64,000 nucleotides of DNA from Ascidiaceihabitans sp047624005. Lineage in GTDB: Bacteria; Pseudomonadota; Alphaproteobacteria; Rhodobacterales; Rhodobacteraceae. Location of the stretch: positions 1 to 64,000 of the forward strand of contig JBLHPE010000003.1 of NCBI GenBank assembly GCA_047624005.1. The letters are read 5' to 3'. Numbering within the stretch: the stretch's first letter is position 1; each line of letters opens with the position of its first letter. The translations under genes and the position numbers were made by a program. The notes beneath the pieces are model-generated. The model had not been told where the DNA came from. It was given only the letters and a program-made list of their open reading frames with translations, and made no database searches. Shown piece after piece: positions 1 through 7,659 of the stretch.

Positions 1-328
1 GGCAGGATCTGTGTATCATTCTTCATAGGCGTATTGCTCCTTGTGAGGTTCTGGCCGGCTTTGACACCTGCCACAATACGCCGCCTTTCAAATCACGCCA
101 TCACCCAAATTCGGTCATAACTCGATACCACCTGAGGATGACTTCTAAGCCTATACCTTACATGGGGGGTGCGTTTCGCATAGGCAGGAGGCCAAACTGG
201 CACTAGTTGACCTTCTCTTCAGTTACCTGCTAAGTATTTGAGGGAGCTATTCTTTTCGCTCGTGGGATGATCTCACAAGTGGAATAAATGCTCCCTCTCT
301 CAAACGCTTTAACCTGAGAGGATATCTT
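1..328. other. Gene-free stretch at the left edge
   Basis: No convincing coding region was found on either strand. It probably belongs to the integrated element whose recombinase gene lies at 514-2073. The only structure seen is the inverted repeat at 240-297. No copy of the tRNA-Thr 3' end was found here, so the far attachment site must lie outside the window. Confidence 0.5.
240..297. repeat. Nested inverted repeat upstream of a small ORF
   Basis: GAGGGAGC at 240-247 is exactly complementary to GCTCCCTC at 290-297. Inside the arms a second imperfect stem can form (GTGGGAT at 262-268 with ATCTCAC at 270-276, one G-T pair). It ends about 30 bases before the ORF at 329. It could be a leader hairpin, a terminator without a clear T-run, or a protein-binding site. 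Confidence 0.4.
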
Positions 329-493
329 ATGCGTAAATTCCTAAACCTGATCCCCGACATCTTTGACGTACAGCTTGACCCACGATTGGAAGGGGAACCT
401 TTCTATTTCACTGATTGGTGCGAAACCCAAACTTATGAAAGTCGTGTCATCCGGATTGGGAAGTACAAAGTGTTTTTCGAATATTTGAAATAA
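329..493 (+). CDS. Small hypothetical protein (54 aa), element-borne
   Basis: This is a 54-residue ORF starting MRKFLNLIPD and ending FFEYLK. A GAGAGG sequence sits about 7 bases before the ATG, which favours a real gene. It contains one Cys and several aromatic residues but no recognisable domain, signal peptide or membrane segment. It converges on the recombinase gene and ends 20 bases from that gene's stop. By position it is probably cargo of the integrated element. Function unknown. Confidence 0.45.
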   Translation: MRKFLNLIPDIFDVQLDPRLEGEPFYFTDWCETQTYESRVIRIGKYKVFFEYLK

Positions 494-513
494 GAGAATT
501 GTGGGGACAGTGC

Positions 514-2073
514 TTAGGTGCTGTCCTCATCCCCTGTTTGCGTTTCTCGAACATCATAGCGCGGCATTTTCTGGATTTCTCGGTAGAGCGCCTTTGCGGT
601 TCTTTCTCCATAACCAGAGCTAGCCTTGCCGTCCCTATGGCCTTGGATGGCATCACTGTATTTTGGTGGAATATCGACATCATCTGCTATCGTTTTAAAA
701 CGGTGTCTCCATCCGTGGTTTGGCGCAACCCGCGCGTCCTCCACTCCGACAACATTGCGAACCCATTGACCAACTTTCTTAGCTACACTCTCGGATCGCT
801 TGCGTGGGTCGTCTTTCGCGTTCTTGAGCACGAAAAACAGCGGCCCATCTGGTGCATTGACGATAAATTCCAGAAGGCCCAATTCAACTAAGTGCGGGTG
901 GATTGGAACATTGCGGTACTCCCTCGTTTTGACTGTACCTGCTTCGGGAGTGATACGCAGCGATGGTATATCGTATTCCTTTATGAGGTCTTCTTTCCTC
1001 AATTGCGCAATCTCACCAACCCGCGCACCCGTGTACGCGCATATCCAAGGAACCCACCTTATAGCAGTCTTATTGCTGTTATTCATTCCGCCAAGATCAT
1101 CAGGGCTTCCAAGTGACGAAGTTAGAATTTTCAATGCCTCTTCATCGGTGAACCCTTTTGGACGGGTAAGGTTTCTATCTTGAACCTTGATTGAATACCC
1201 ACGTGCTGGGTTTGCAGGGATTACCTGCCTGTCGGAGGCGACCTGAAAGATGGCTTTGGCAGAGGTCAGATACTTGTCGCGGACGGTCTTCGCTGAAAGG
1301 TGGTCAACAAACCTCAGTTTATCAGACCAAGCAATGATCTGCTTTTTGGTGACCTTCGCAGCGTCCTTGATACTTATAAACTCAGAGAGGTTAGTCCATT
1401 TTTGCCGATAGTCTTTTATTGTACCCTCAGCCTTGTTCGCGGCCCTATGTTCCCTTTCCCAGAGACTGAATAATTCATCAAAAGAAGTCTCAGACCGTAT
1501 GCCGCTCTCGGTAGATGACTTAGGTGGGGACCATTCGGGGAACCGATTTGTTAAAGGGTCGGGTGTATAGTCGCCCTCAGCATTACGTATGATGTTCTTT
1601 AATGACTGAATATCAGTCCGGTGAATTTCTCGCCAAAGCATCTCGCGTGTGGGTTGGCAAACGTTGACCCCGTGAGCTTTTAATAGCTGGATGGCGGCGC
1701 GTTCATACCAGACTTTGAGGCGCTCAACGCTGTTTTCAACGCCAGTCCGCATCTCTAGTTCGTTCTGTGCGGATGCTGGGTTGGGCGGATTATCTCCGAA
1801 CTGATCTGTAAAGAAATCATAACGCTGCCTTGTTAGGGCAACGACTTCCTTGTGGGTCAGGGTAACTAACTCAGAACGCAAATATGCCCATTCGGTTTCA
1901 AGGCTTTGTAATTCCTTGTTGATGCGAACTTTGGCGATGGCGGGGTCTTTGGTGTGAAGTGATCGATTGATCACATCCAAGCCTACTTTCGCTATTAGGT
2001 CAGCAGGGACCCGTTTGGTAAGGTAATACATACCATTTTTGCGTTTGCTTGGTCTGGTCATAGGAAGGGCCAT
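514..2073 (-). CDS. Site-specific tyrosine recombinase (phage-type integrase)
   Basis: This protein of about 519 residues cuts and rejoins DNA at an attachment site. The N-terminus (NGMYYLTKRVP, followed by a region rich in LHTKDPAIA) resembles the DUF6538 domain found on many proteobacterial integrases. A SAM-like core-binding region follows, then the catalytic domain with YTGARVGEI (first Arg), HGWRHRFK (His-x-x-Arg) and GHRDGKASSGYGERT (His and the Tyr nucleophile). I chose the ATG giving MALPMTRP because GAGGTGG lies 6 bases upstream; a GTG 9 bases earlier overlaps that site. The gene starts 80 bases from the 3' end of a tRNA-Thr gene, the usual position for an integrase of an element inserted into a tRNA. 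All catalytic residues are present, so it appears functional. Confidence 0.9.
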   Translation of the reverse strand: MALPMTRPSKRKNGMYYLTKRVPADLIAKVGLDVINRSLHTKDPAIAKVRINKELQSLETEWAYLRSELVTLTHKEVVALTRQRYDFFTDQFGDNPPNPASAQNELEMRTGVENSVERLKVWYERAAIQLLKAHGVNVCQPTREMLWREIHRTDIQSLKNIIRNAEGDYTPDPLTNRFPEWSPPKSSTESGIRSETSFDELFSLWEREHRAANKAEGTIKDYRQKWTNLSEFISIKDAAKVTKKQIIAWSDKLRFVDHLSAKTVRDKYLTSAKAIFQVASDRQVIPANPARGYSIKVQDRNLTRPKGFTDEEALKILTSSLGSPDDLGGMNNSNKTAIRWVPWICAYTGARVGEIAQLRKEDLIKEYDIPSLRITPEAGTVKTREYRNVPIHPHLVELGLLEFIVNAPDGPLFFVLKNAKDDPRKRSESVAKKVGQWVRNVVGVEDARVAPNHGWRHRFKTIADDVDIPPKYSDAIQGHRDGKASSGYGERTAKALYREIQKMPRYDVRETQTGDEDST

Positions 2074-2152
2074 GTTTACCACCTCTGTATACTACCGAGG
2101 GGGCTTCAATCTCCTGATAAAGCACATCTTTTTGAATTAAAAGGGAAAATTC

Positions 2153-2200
2153 TGGTGCTGTGAGGGAGGATCGAACTCCCGACCTCGTCATTACCAATGA
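2153..2200. other. Probable attachment site (att) within the 3' half of tRNA-Thr
   Basis: Integrases of this kind normally recombine within the 3' half of a tRNA gene, and the recombinase gene begins 80 bases away. The exact crossover cannot be defined because the second copy is not in the window. The limits given simply cover the anticodon-to-CCA part. Confidence 0.4.
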
Positions 2201-2227
2201 CGCGCTCTACCACTGAGCTACCACAGC
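2153..2227 (-). tRNA. tRNA-Thr (anticodon GGT)
   Basis: A full cloverleaf can be folded on the minus strand. The acceptor GCTGTGG pairs with TCACAGC (one G-T pair). The anticodon stem CGTCA/TGACG encloses the loop TTGGTAA, giving anticodon GGT. The T-arm is GGGAG-TTCGATC-CTCCC, and an encoded CCA ends at 2153. The total is 75 nt including CCA. The gene is complete despite the neighbouring integrase, as expected if the inserted element restores the tRNA 3' end. Confidence 0.95.
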
Positions 2228-2312
2228 CTTAATCGTCGCGTGATTAGACCCAATTGCATAAACGCGCAAGCCTATTCTGGACCATATCGAAACGCTGCGC
2301 TAGACAGGCCGC

Positions 2313-2483
2313 ATGGCAGACACTGATACATCAAAATCCGCGCCCAAAACGCCCACCGCCCGTGATTTACGGCTGAAGGCCGCGTTGAAAGCGAATTTAG
2401 GACGGCGCAAGACCCAAACAAGGGCCAGAAGCGCTGCCTCGGATGATGGTGTCGACAACAAACAGGCGAAGGACGAAAGTTAA
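2313..2483 (+). CDS. Small basic protein upstream of murA (56 aa)
   Basis: This 56-residue ORF runs from MADTDTSKSAP to QAKDES. It is rich in Lys, Arg, Ala and Thr, with a basic centre (LKANLGRRKTQTRAR). It has no Cys and no membrane segment. Its TAA overlaps the murA ATG by one base (TAATG), so the two are probably translationally coupled. The Shine-Dalgarno sequence is weak. Small unnamed ORFs are common just before murA in Rhodobacterales (general knowledge, not checked here). Function unknown; the composition would fit a disordered nucleic-acid-binding or ribosome-associated peptide, which is a guess. Confidence 0.6.
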   Translation: MADTDTSKSAPKTPTARDLRLKAALKANLGRRKTQTRARSAASDDGVDNKQAKDES

Positions 2484-3754
2484 TGGATTCAATTTTGGTA
2501 CAAGGCGGCGGGCCGCTTAAAGGGCAAATTCCAATCGCGGGTGCAAAGAACGCATGCCTCACATTGATGCCAGCGACGCTGCTTAGCGAAGAGCCGCTGA
2601 CGCTGACCAATGCCCCACGCCTGTCTGACATCAAAACCATGACCGAACTTTTGCGGTCCTTAGGGGCCGAAGTCGCCACGCTGCAAGACGGTAAAACCTT
2701 GGCCATGTCGTGCCATAGCGAAATTAACACCCGCGCCGAATACGACATCGTGCGCAAAATGCGGGCTTCCAATTTGGTGCTCGGGCCCTTGCTGGCGCGT
2801 GAAGGCGTGGCAGTGGTGTCTTTGCCGGGTGGTTGCGCGATCGGCGCGCGCCCGATGGATATTCACACCGATGGCCTGACTCTTATGGGTGCAGACATTG
2901 AATTGCGTGATGGATACCTGCACGCCAAGGCCCAAGGCGGACGCCTTAAGGGTGCAGTCATCGACTTCCCATTTGCCTCAGTTGGGGCCACGGAAAATAT
3001 TATGATGGCCGCGACTTTGGCCAAAGGCACAACCGTTATCAACAACGCCGCGCGTGAACCTGAAATCGTCGATCTGGCTGATTGCCTGCGCAAAATGGGC
3101 GCACAGATTGAAGGGGACGGCACGTCCAGCATCACAATCCAAGGCGTTGATCGTTTGGGCGGTGCCACGCATCCCGTTGTCACGGACCGGATTGAACTGG
3201 GCACTTACATGTTGGCCCCTGCGTTCTGCGGTGGCGAGGTTGAATGCCTTGGCGGACGTATGGACTTGGTCGGCGCGTTTTGTGAAAAGCTGGACGAGGC
3301 TGGGATAGAAGTGACCGAAACCGAACGCGGTCTTAAAGTGCGCCGTCGCACGGACGAAATCAAAGCGATCAACGTCACAACCGAACCGTTCCCAGGCTTC
3401 CCAACCGACCTTCAGGCGCAAATGATGGCCTTGCTGTGTACGGCAAATGGCACGTCTGTGTTGGAAGAAAAGATTTTCGAAAACCGCTTTATGCACGCGC
3501 CTGAATTGGTGCGCATGGGGGCCAACATCGACGTTGCAGGTGGCACAGCTACCGTGACCGGTGTGAAAAAACTCAAAGGTGCGCCCGTTATGGCGACGGA
3601 CCTACGGGCCTCTATCTCCTTGATCCTTGCGGGTCTTGCGGCGGAAGGCGAAACCAAGGTCAGCCGTGTTTACCACCTTGATCGTGGATACGAACACGTC
3701 GTTGGAAAACTGCGTGGTGTTGGTGCCCAAATCGAACGGATATCTGGCGAATGA
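2483..3754 (+). CDS. murA: UDP-N-acetylglucosamine 1-carboxyvinyltransferase
   Basis: This enzyme catalyses the first committed step of peptidoglycan synthesis, transferring enolpyruvate from PEP to UDP-GlcNAc in the cytoplasm. The 423-residue length is standard. The N-terminus (GGGPLKGQIPIAGAKNACL) carries the conserved Lys-Asn pair. The active-site loop LPGGCAIGARPMD contains the Cys that is the fosfomycin target. The C-terminal half ends with the conserved DLRASISLILAGLAAEG and YHLDRGYE segments. It is coupled to a small ORF upstream and overlaps the DUF2948 gene downstream by 4 bases (ATGA). Confidence 0.97.
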   Translation: MDSILVQGGGPLKGQIPIAGAKNACLTLMPATLLSEEPLTLTNAPRLSDIKTMTELLRSLGAEVATLQDGKTLAMSCHSEINTRAEYDIVRKMRASNLVLGPLLAREGVAVVSLPGGCAIGARPMDIHTDGLTLMGADIELRDGYLHAKAQGGRLKGAVIDFPFASVGATENIMMAATLAKGTTVINNAAREPEIVDLADCLRKMGAQIEGDGTSSITIQGVDRLGGATHPVVTDRIELGTYMLAPAFCGGEVECLGGRMDLVGAFCEKLDEAGIEVTETERGLKVRRRTDEIKAINVTTEPFPGFPTDLQAQMMALLCTANGTSVLEEKIFENRFMHAPELVRMGANIDVAGGTATVTGVKKLKGAPVMATDLRASISLILAGLAAEGETKVSRVYHLDRGYEHVVGKLRGVGAQIERISGE

Positions 3755-4218
3755 CCGACGCACGTTTTGAAGACGGGCGCGATGCGCCACTTAATCTAGG
3801 TGCGCAAGACGGCGAAGAACTGCAAGTTCTGTCTGCCCTGATCCAAGACGCGATCTTTCCGATCACTGAAATGAAATGGCAGGCCAAGCAACACCGCTTT
3901 GGCCTGCTGCTCAACCGCTTCCGCTGGGAAGAAGGGGCGCGGGTACAAACCACGCCCGAACGTGTGCAATCCTTACTGGTGATCGACAACGTGTTGTCCG
4001 TCGCCAGCCAAGGTGTAGACCGCGCTGAAACCGATATGATCCTTTCGATCCTTTCCGCGACATTTGAAGCAGGGGAAGACGGGGCGGGTGACATTGTGTT
4101 CACACTGGCCGGTGACGGCGCGATCCGTTTGAAGGTTGAGGCGATTGAGGCGACGCTCAAGGACGTGACGCGACCTTATAAAGCGCCGTCGAAATTGGCG
4201 CCAAAGCATCCAGAGTAA
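3751..4218 (+). CDS. DUF2948 family protein
   Basis: This 155-residue soluble protein has a conserved N-terminal portion (EELQVLSALIQDAIFP, MKWQ, RFGLLLNRFRWE) that I recognise as DUF2948. That family is largely confined to alphaproteobacteria and has no known role. The start overlaps the murA stop (ATGA). In related genomes it usually lies between murA and hisD; here the hisD part is pushed 1.6 kb away by an inserted pair of genes. No catalytic motif is evident. Confidence 0.8.
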   Translation: MTDARFEDGRDAPLNLGAQDGEELQVLSALIQDAIFPITEMKWQAKQHRFGLLLNRFRWEEGARVQTTPERVQSLLVIDNVLSVASQGVDRAETDMILSILSATFEAGEDGAGDIVFTLAGDGAIRLKVEAIEATLKDVTRPYKAPSKLAPKHPE

Positions 4219-4328
4219 ACTGGGATAGTTATTGAAAACAGCCAGTTGTATTTTCAATACATCTGATGATCGTTAGGTGGATAAAGCCGACTTTAGCTAT
4301 CTTGTCTGCAAGGACCGGCTCAATTCTT

Positions 4329-4368
4329 TGCAACGTGCAACGTGCAACGTGCAACGTGCAACGTGCAA
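4329..4368. repeat. Tandem 7-bp repeat (CAACGTG)n
   Basis: Five perfect copies of CAACGTG run from 4331 to 4365, flanked by partial units (TG before, CAA after), giving 40 bases of perfect repetition. It lies in the gap between the convergent DUF2948 and AhpD-like genes, next to a hairpin. A 7-bp unit in non-coding DNA can change copy number by slippage without harming a gene. Confidence 0.9.
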
Positions 4369-4369
4369 A

Positions 4370-4400
4370 GGCGCACTTGGCAATCATACCAAAGTGCGCC
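4370..4400. terminator. Hairpin between convergent genes, possible bidirectional terminator
   Basis: GGCGCACTT at 4370-4378 pairs perfectly with AAGTGCGCC at 4392-4400. A further GG/CC pair could form with one bulged base. There is no strong T-run on either side, so any termination would be only partly intrinsic. Its position between two convergent genes supports a terminator role for both. Confidence 0.5.
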
Positions 4401-4410
4401 CGATTCATTA

Positions 4411-4977
4411 TCAGACCTTGAGTGGCGTGCTGCCACGTTGCCATGCCAGTGGCTGGAACGCTTCGTCAACGGGTGTTTCCGCCACGTGATTGACGTAATT
4501 TGACATGGTTTTCTGGGCGAGACCTAAGATGACATTTAGCACAGCACGATGACTATAACCTGCATCAAAGAAAGCTTTGATCTGGGCCTCAGATACATTG
4601 CCGCGTTCGCGCACCATCTGAATAGTGAAAGTCCGTAGCGCTTCAAGTTTAGGTGACGCTAGGGGCGTTTCGGTGCGCAATGCTTCAGTGATCTCATCGG
4701 ATACTTTCATCATTTTCGCGATGCCCGTATGGGCCGGTACGCAATAATGACACGCATGTTCAACGTTAATTGATTGCCAAACAACAGTGAGCTCGTCGGC
4801 ATCAAAATCTGTTTCAGTGAACAGTTTGTGAAGCAACTGATACCCTTCGTACGCCTGTGGGCTTCCTGCCAGAACTTTATGCAAGCCCGGTAGACGTCCA
4901 AAGGCTTTTTGTGATTTTTCTAACAATGGCTTGGAAGCTTCCGGCGCAGTGGACAGGTCATGGGAAGGGAAGTTCAT
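4411..4977 (-). CDS. Carboxymuconolactone decarboxylase / AhpD-like protein
   Basis: This protein of 188 residues is predicted to reduce peroxides or related electrophiles through a redox-active Cys pair. The central motif EHACHYCVPAH gives the Glu, the CxxC pair and the downstream His of the AhpD fold. I chose the start giving MNFPSHDLS because AAGGA lies 9 bases upstream; an ATG 36 bases earlier has a poor site and lies close to the operator region. It is divergent from a TetR-type regulator with two palindromes between them, so it is very likely that regulator's target. The physiological substrate is not evident from the sequence. Confidence 0.85.
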   Translation of the reverse strand: MNFPSHDLSTAPEASKPLLEKSQKAFGRLPGLHKVLAGSPQAYEGYQLLHKLFTETDFDADELTVVWQSINVEHACHYCVPAHTGIAKMMKVSDEITEALRTETPLASPKLEALRTFTIQMVRERGNVSEAQIKAFFDAGYSHRAVLNVILGLAQKTMSNYVNHVAETPVDEAFQPLAWQRGSTPLKV

Positions 4978-5022
4978 CTGAGGGCATCCTTGTAAATTAT
5001 CAATAGTTGTCATTTAGGCTTT

Positions 5023-5040
5023 CTTGAGTGATCGCTCAAG
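5023..5040. promoter_or_regulatory. Palindromic operator, copy 1
   Basis: CTTGAGTGATCGCTCAAG is an almost perfect 18-bp palindrome in the divergent region between the AhpD-like gene and the TetR-type gene. It is probably a binding site for the adjacent regulator. Its centre lies 24 bp from that of the second copy. Confidence 0.7.
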
Positions 5041-5047
5041 TATATAA

Positions 5048-5063
5048 TTGAGTGATCGTTCAA
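5048..5063. promoter_or_regulatory. Palindromic operator, copy 2
   Basis: TTGAGTGATCGTTCAA shares its left half exactly with the first site and differs from it at one base in the right half. It ends 14 bases before the ATG of the regulator gene, so bound protein would also block that gene's expression (autoregulation). Confidence 0.7.
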
Positions 5064-5077
5064 CAATTGGTGATCTC

Positions 5078-5650
5078 ATGCCTCGCAAACCGAACTATGA
5101 CCGGAATGAATTGATCAGCCACGCCCGTGATTTGTTTTGGCAACGCGGATGGGCTGGAACGTCTTTGAAAGACTTGGAAGCTGTTTTACGGATGAAACCT
5201 GGCAGTTTTTATGCAGCATTTGGTTCGAAGGAGGCTTTGTTTGAGCTTGCGATGAATGAATATGCAAAGGATGGTACGGAGCGGCTCAAGGCGTTGGTCA
5301 AAACATATGGACCGATCAATGCGCTTCAACGATTCCCTGAGATGGCCATCGAGAACGAAGATGCGCCCGCTAAAGCCTGTATGCTCTCTAAGACTCTTCT
5401 GGAACTTCATGCTCACAATCATCCATTGGCGCACAAAGCAAACCAGCATCTTTTAAGAATGGAAGAGCATTTTGCAGAGCTGTTTCAACAAGCACAATCA
5501 GCAGGTGATATTGATAGCGCACATGACCCGCGCGCGCTTGCGCGGAGGTACCAGTCCGATCTTTTAGGACTGCGGATTTCGGCAGAACGCGACGGCGTTG
5601 ACGCAAAGGCAATTGCTGCAGAGATAGCAAGCAGCTTGGTCAGGCTTTGA
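5078..5650 (+). CDS. TetR/AcrR family transcriptional regulator
   Basis: This is a one-component repressor of 190 residues. The N-terminal helix-turn-helix (ELISHARDLFWQRGWAGTS, then LKDLEAVLRMKPGSFYAAFG and SKEALFELAM) is typical and resembles NemR/ComR-type regulators that respond to reactive electrophiles. The C-terminal half is the ligand-binding domain and contains two Cys residues near the middle (AKACML, and none after). A TTG further upstream in frame lies inside the second palindrome, so the ATG giving MPRKPNYDR is preferred. It is divergent from the AhpD-like gene and probably controls it and itself. Confidence 0.88.
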   Translation: MPRKPNYDRNELISHARDLFWQRGWAGTSLKDLEAVLRMKPGSFYAAFGSKEALFELAMNEYAKDGTERLKALVKTYGPINALQRFPEMAIENEDAPAKACMLSKTLLELHAHNHPLAHKANQHLLRMEEHFAELFQQAQSAGDIDSAHDPRALARRYQSDLLGLRISAERDGVDAKAIAAEIASSLVRL

Positions 5651-5812
5651 CCGCAGGGCTAAAGCCAATTTGGAAGCGAACATAGGTGCGCCGCAGAGAG
5701 GCGGTCAAATTGGGCTCTATGCGGATATTCAGCTCCTTTTCTAATGTATCCACTCCCACTTGAGGCCCAACCCCCATCGCGCTAGATGATCTTTAGAAAT
5801 CGGAGAACTACG

Positions 5813-7114
5813 ATGCCCCAATTCCTCGACGCCACAACGCCTGACTTTGAAGAAAAATTCACAACGCTTCTGTCTGCCAAACGTGAAGACAGTCCCGACG
5901 TGGACGTCATTGTTGCAAGCATCATAGCGGATGTGCGGGCACGTGGGGATGCAGCGGTTCTAGAACTGACAGAGAAATTTGATCGGATAGCTCTGACCGC
6001 AGACACCTTACGGATTACTCCGCAAGAGATCGAAGCGGCCGCCGCTCAGGTCGCCCCTGATGTACGGGCCGCCCTAGAACTCGCCGCCGAACGTATCACT
6101 GCCTACCACAGCCGCCAAATGCCAGAAGACGCGCAGTGGACGGATGAGGCCGGCGCGACTTTAGGCTGGCGCTGGACACCTGTGTCCGCAGCGGGTCTGT
6201 ATGTGCCGGGCGGATTGGCCAGTTACCCATCCTCTGTCCTTATGAACGCGATCCCTGCCAAAGTTGCTGGGGTTAAGCGATTGGCTATCACTGTTCCAAC
6301 ACCTGACGGCATCCTAAACCCCGCTGTTCTGCTGGCTGCTAAACTTGCAGGCGTCGATGAAATTTACCGAATTGGTGGGGCGCAAGCCATCGCGGCCCTC
6401 GCCTATGGCACCGATACAATCCCAGCCGTCGACAAAATCACAGGCCCTGGCAACGCGTTTGTCGCAGCCGCCAAGCGCCGTGTTTTTGGGAAGGTCGGGA
6501 TCGACATGATCGCAGGCCCCTCCGAGATCCTAGTGATCGCAGACGGGGAAAACGATCCCGATTGGATCGCGCTTGATCTGCTGTCCCAAGCCGAACACGA
6601 CGAGAGCGCACAATCGCTTTTGATCACCACGGACGCTGCCTTTGGACAAGCGGTGGCTGATGCCGTCAACAAGCGCCTCGAAACCCTCGAACGCCGCGCA
6701 ATTGCTGGCGCAAGCTGGCGCGACAATGGGGCGATTATTACCGTGCCTGATCTGGCTACCGCTGCAGCGTTATCTGACCGGATCGCACCTGAACACCTCG
6801 AACTGTGCGTCGCTGACCCTGTCGCCCTATCGAAAAACATCACGCACGCGGGGGCAATCTTCCTGGGTCAATGGACGCCTGAAGCCATCGGTGACTACAT
6901 CGGTGGACCAAACCACGTCTTGCCCACAGCGCGGTCTGCACGGTTCTCATCTGGCCTGTCGGTCATGGAATTTGTGAAGCGGACAACCCTCACGCAAATG
7001 ACGCCAGAAAGCCTGCGGGCGATTGGTCCGGGGGCCGAAGCCCTTGCCGCTTCTGAAAGCCTTGAGGCACACGGGCTTTCCGTCACAGCACGTCTGCGCA
7101 AGTTGAACGATTAA
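5813..7114 (+). CDS. hisD: Histidinol dehydrogenase
   Basis: This enzyme oxidises L-histidinol to L-histidine in two NAD-dependent steps, the end of histidine synthesis. The protein is 433 residues from MPQFLDATT. That ATG is preceded by GGAGAA at the right distance, whereas an upstream ATG gives a poor leader. Family landmarks visible are YVPGGLASYPSSVLMNAIPA, KITGPGNAFVAAAKR, GPSEILVIAD, the zinc-ligand region LLSQAEHDESAQ, and GGPNHVLPT. It is followed at short distance by UPF0262 and a low-Mr phosphatase gene on the same strand. Confidence 0.97.
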   Translation: MPQFLDATTPDFEEKFTTLLSAKREDSPDVDVIVASIIADVRARGDAAVLELTEKFDRIALTADTLRITPQEIEAAAAQVAPDVRAALELAAERITAYHSRQMPEDAQWTDEAGATLGWRWTPVSAAGLYVPGGLASYPSSVLMNAIPAKVAGVKRLAITVPTPDGILNPAVLLAAKLAGVDEIYRIGGAQAIAALAYGTDTIPAVDKITGPGNAFVAAAKRRVFGKVGIDMIAGPSEILVIADGENDPDWIALDLLSQAEHDESAQSLLITTDAAFGQAVADAVNKRLETLERRAIAGASWRDNGAIITVPDLATAAALSDRIAPEHLELCVADPVALSKNITHAGAIFLGQWTPEAIGDYIGGPNHVLPTARSARFSSGLSVMEFVKRTTLTQMTPESLRAIGPGAEALAASESLEAHGLSVTARLRKLND

Positions 7115-7179
7115 GCCGTATTGCCCTTAATCCAACGCTGGTCTAAGCAAGTCAGGTAGTTTTACGGACACTGTATCCC

Positions 7180-7659
7180 ATGCCAAGTATCAGCCATATC
7201 GCCCTTGATGACGCCAACTTGCCTCCGCCCACGCCGGAGATTGAGCAAGAGCGCAAAGTCGCCATGTTCGACCTTCTGGAAGACAATACATTTGTCTTGC
7301 CCACGCGCGATGATCGAAAAACCCCTGAGGGGCCATATCACGTAGGGTTGTCCATTCGGGACAAGCGGTTGGTGTTTGATGTGAACACGGAAAAAGCGGA
7401 AAAGGCGGCGGAATTCCACCTGTCGCTGGGGCCATTCCGGCAAGTGGTCAAAGACTACTTCCAGATTTGCGAAAGCTACTTTGACGCGGTGAAAACGCTG
7501 CCGCCCAGCCAGATCGAAACGATTGATATGGCACGGCGCGGCATTCACAACGAAGGCAGTCGGGTGCTTCAAGAACGGCTTGAGGGCAAGGCAGAGATCG
7601 ACACAGATACGGCGCGTCGGCTTTTCACGCTCATTTGCGTCCTACATTTCGGCGCCTAG
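7180..7659 (+). CDS. UPF0262 family protein
   Basis: This 159-residue protein is typical of the alphaproteobacterial UPF0262 family: EIEQERKVAMFDLLE, the LSLGPFRQVVKDYF segment, IDMARRGIHNEG, and a C-terminal LFTLICVLHF. No function is assigned to the family and no catalytic motif is visible. It is placed 65 bases after hisD and ends directly before the next ATG (TAG-ATG), so all three genes probably form one transcript. Confidence 0.85.
   Translation: MPSISHIALDDANLPPPTPEIEQERKVAMFDLLEDNTFVLPTRDDRKTPEGPYHVGLSIRDKRLVFDVNTEKAEKAAEFHLSLGPFRQVVKDYFQICESYFDAVKTLPPSQIETIDMARRGIHNEGSRVLQERLEGKAEIDTDTARRLFTLICVLHFGA

Noticed and set aside
2272..2772. Minus-strand ORF opposite the start of murA
   Set aside because: It is antisense to murA and its coupled small ORF, with no domain and no ribosome site.
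4329..4368. CRISPR-like repeat
   Set aside because: The unit is 7 bases with no spacers; it is a simple tandem repeat.
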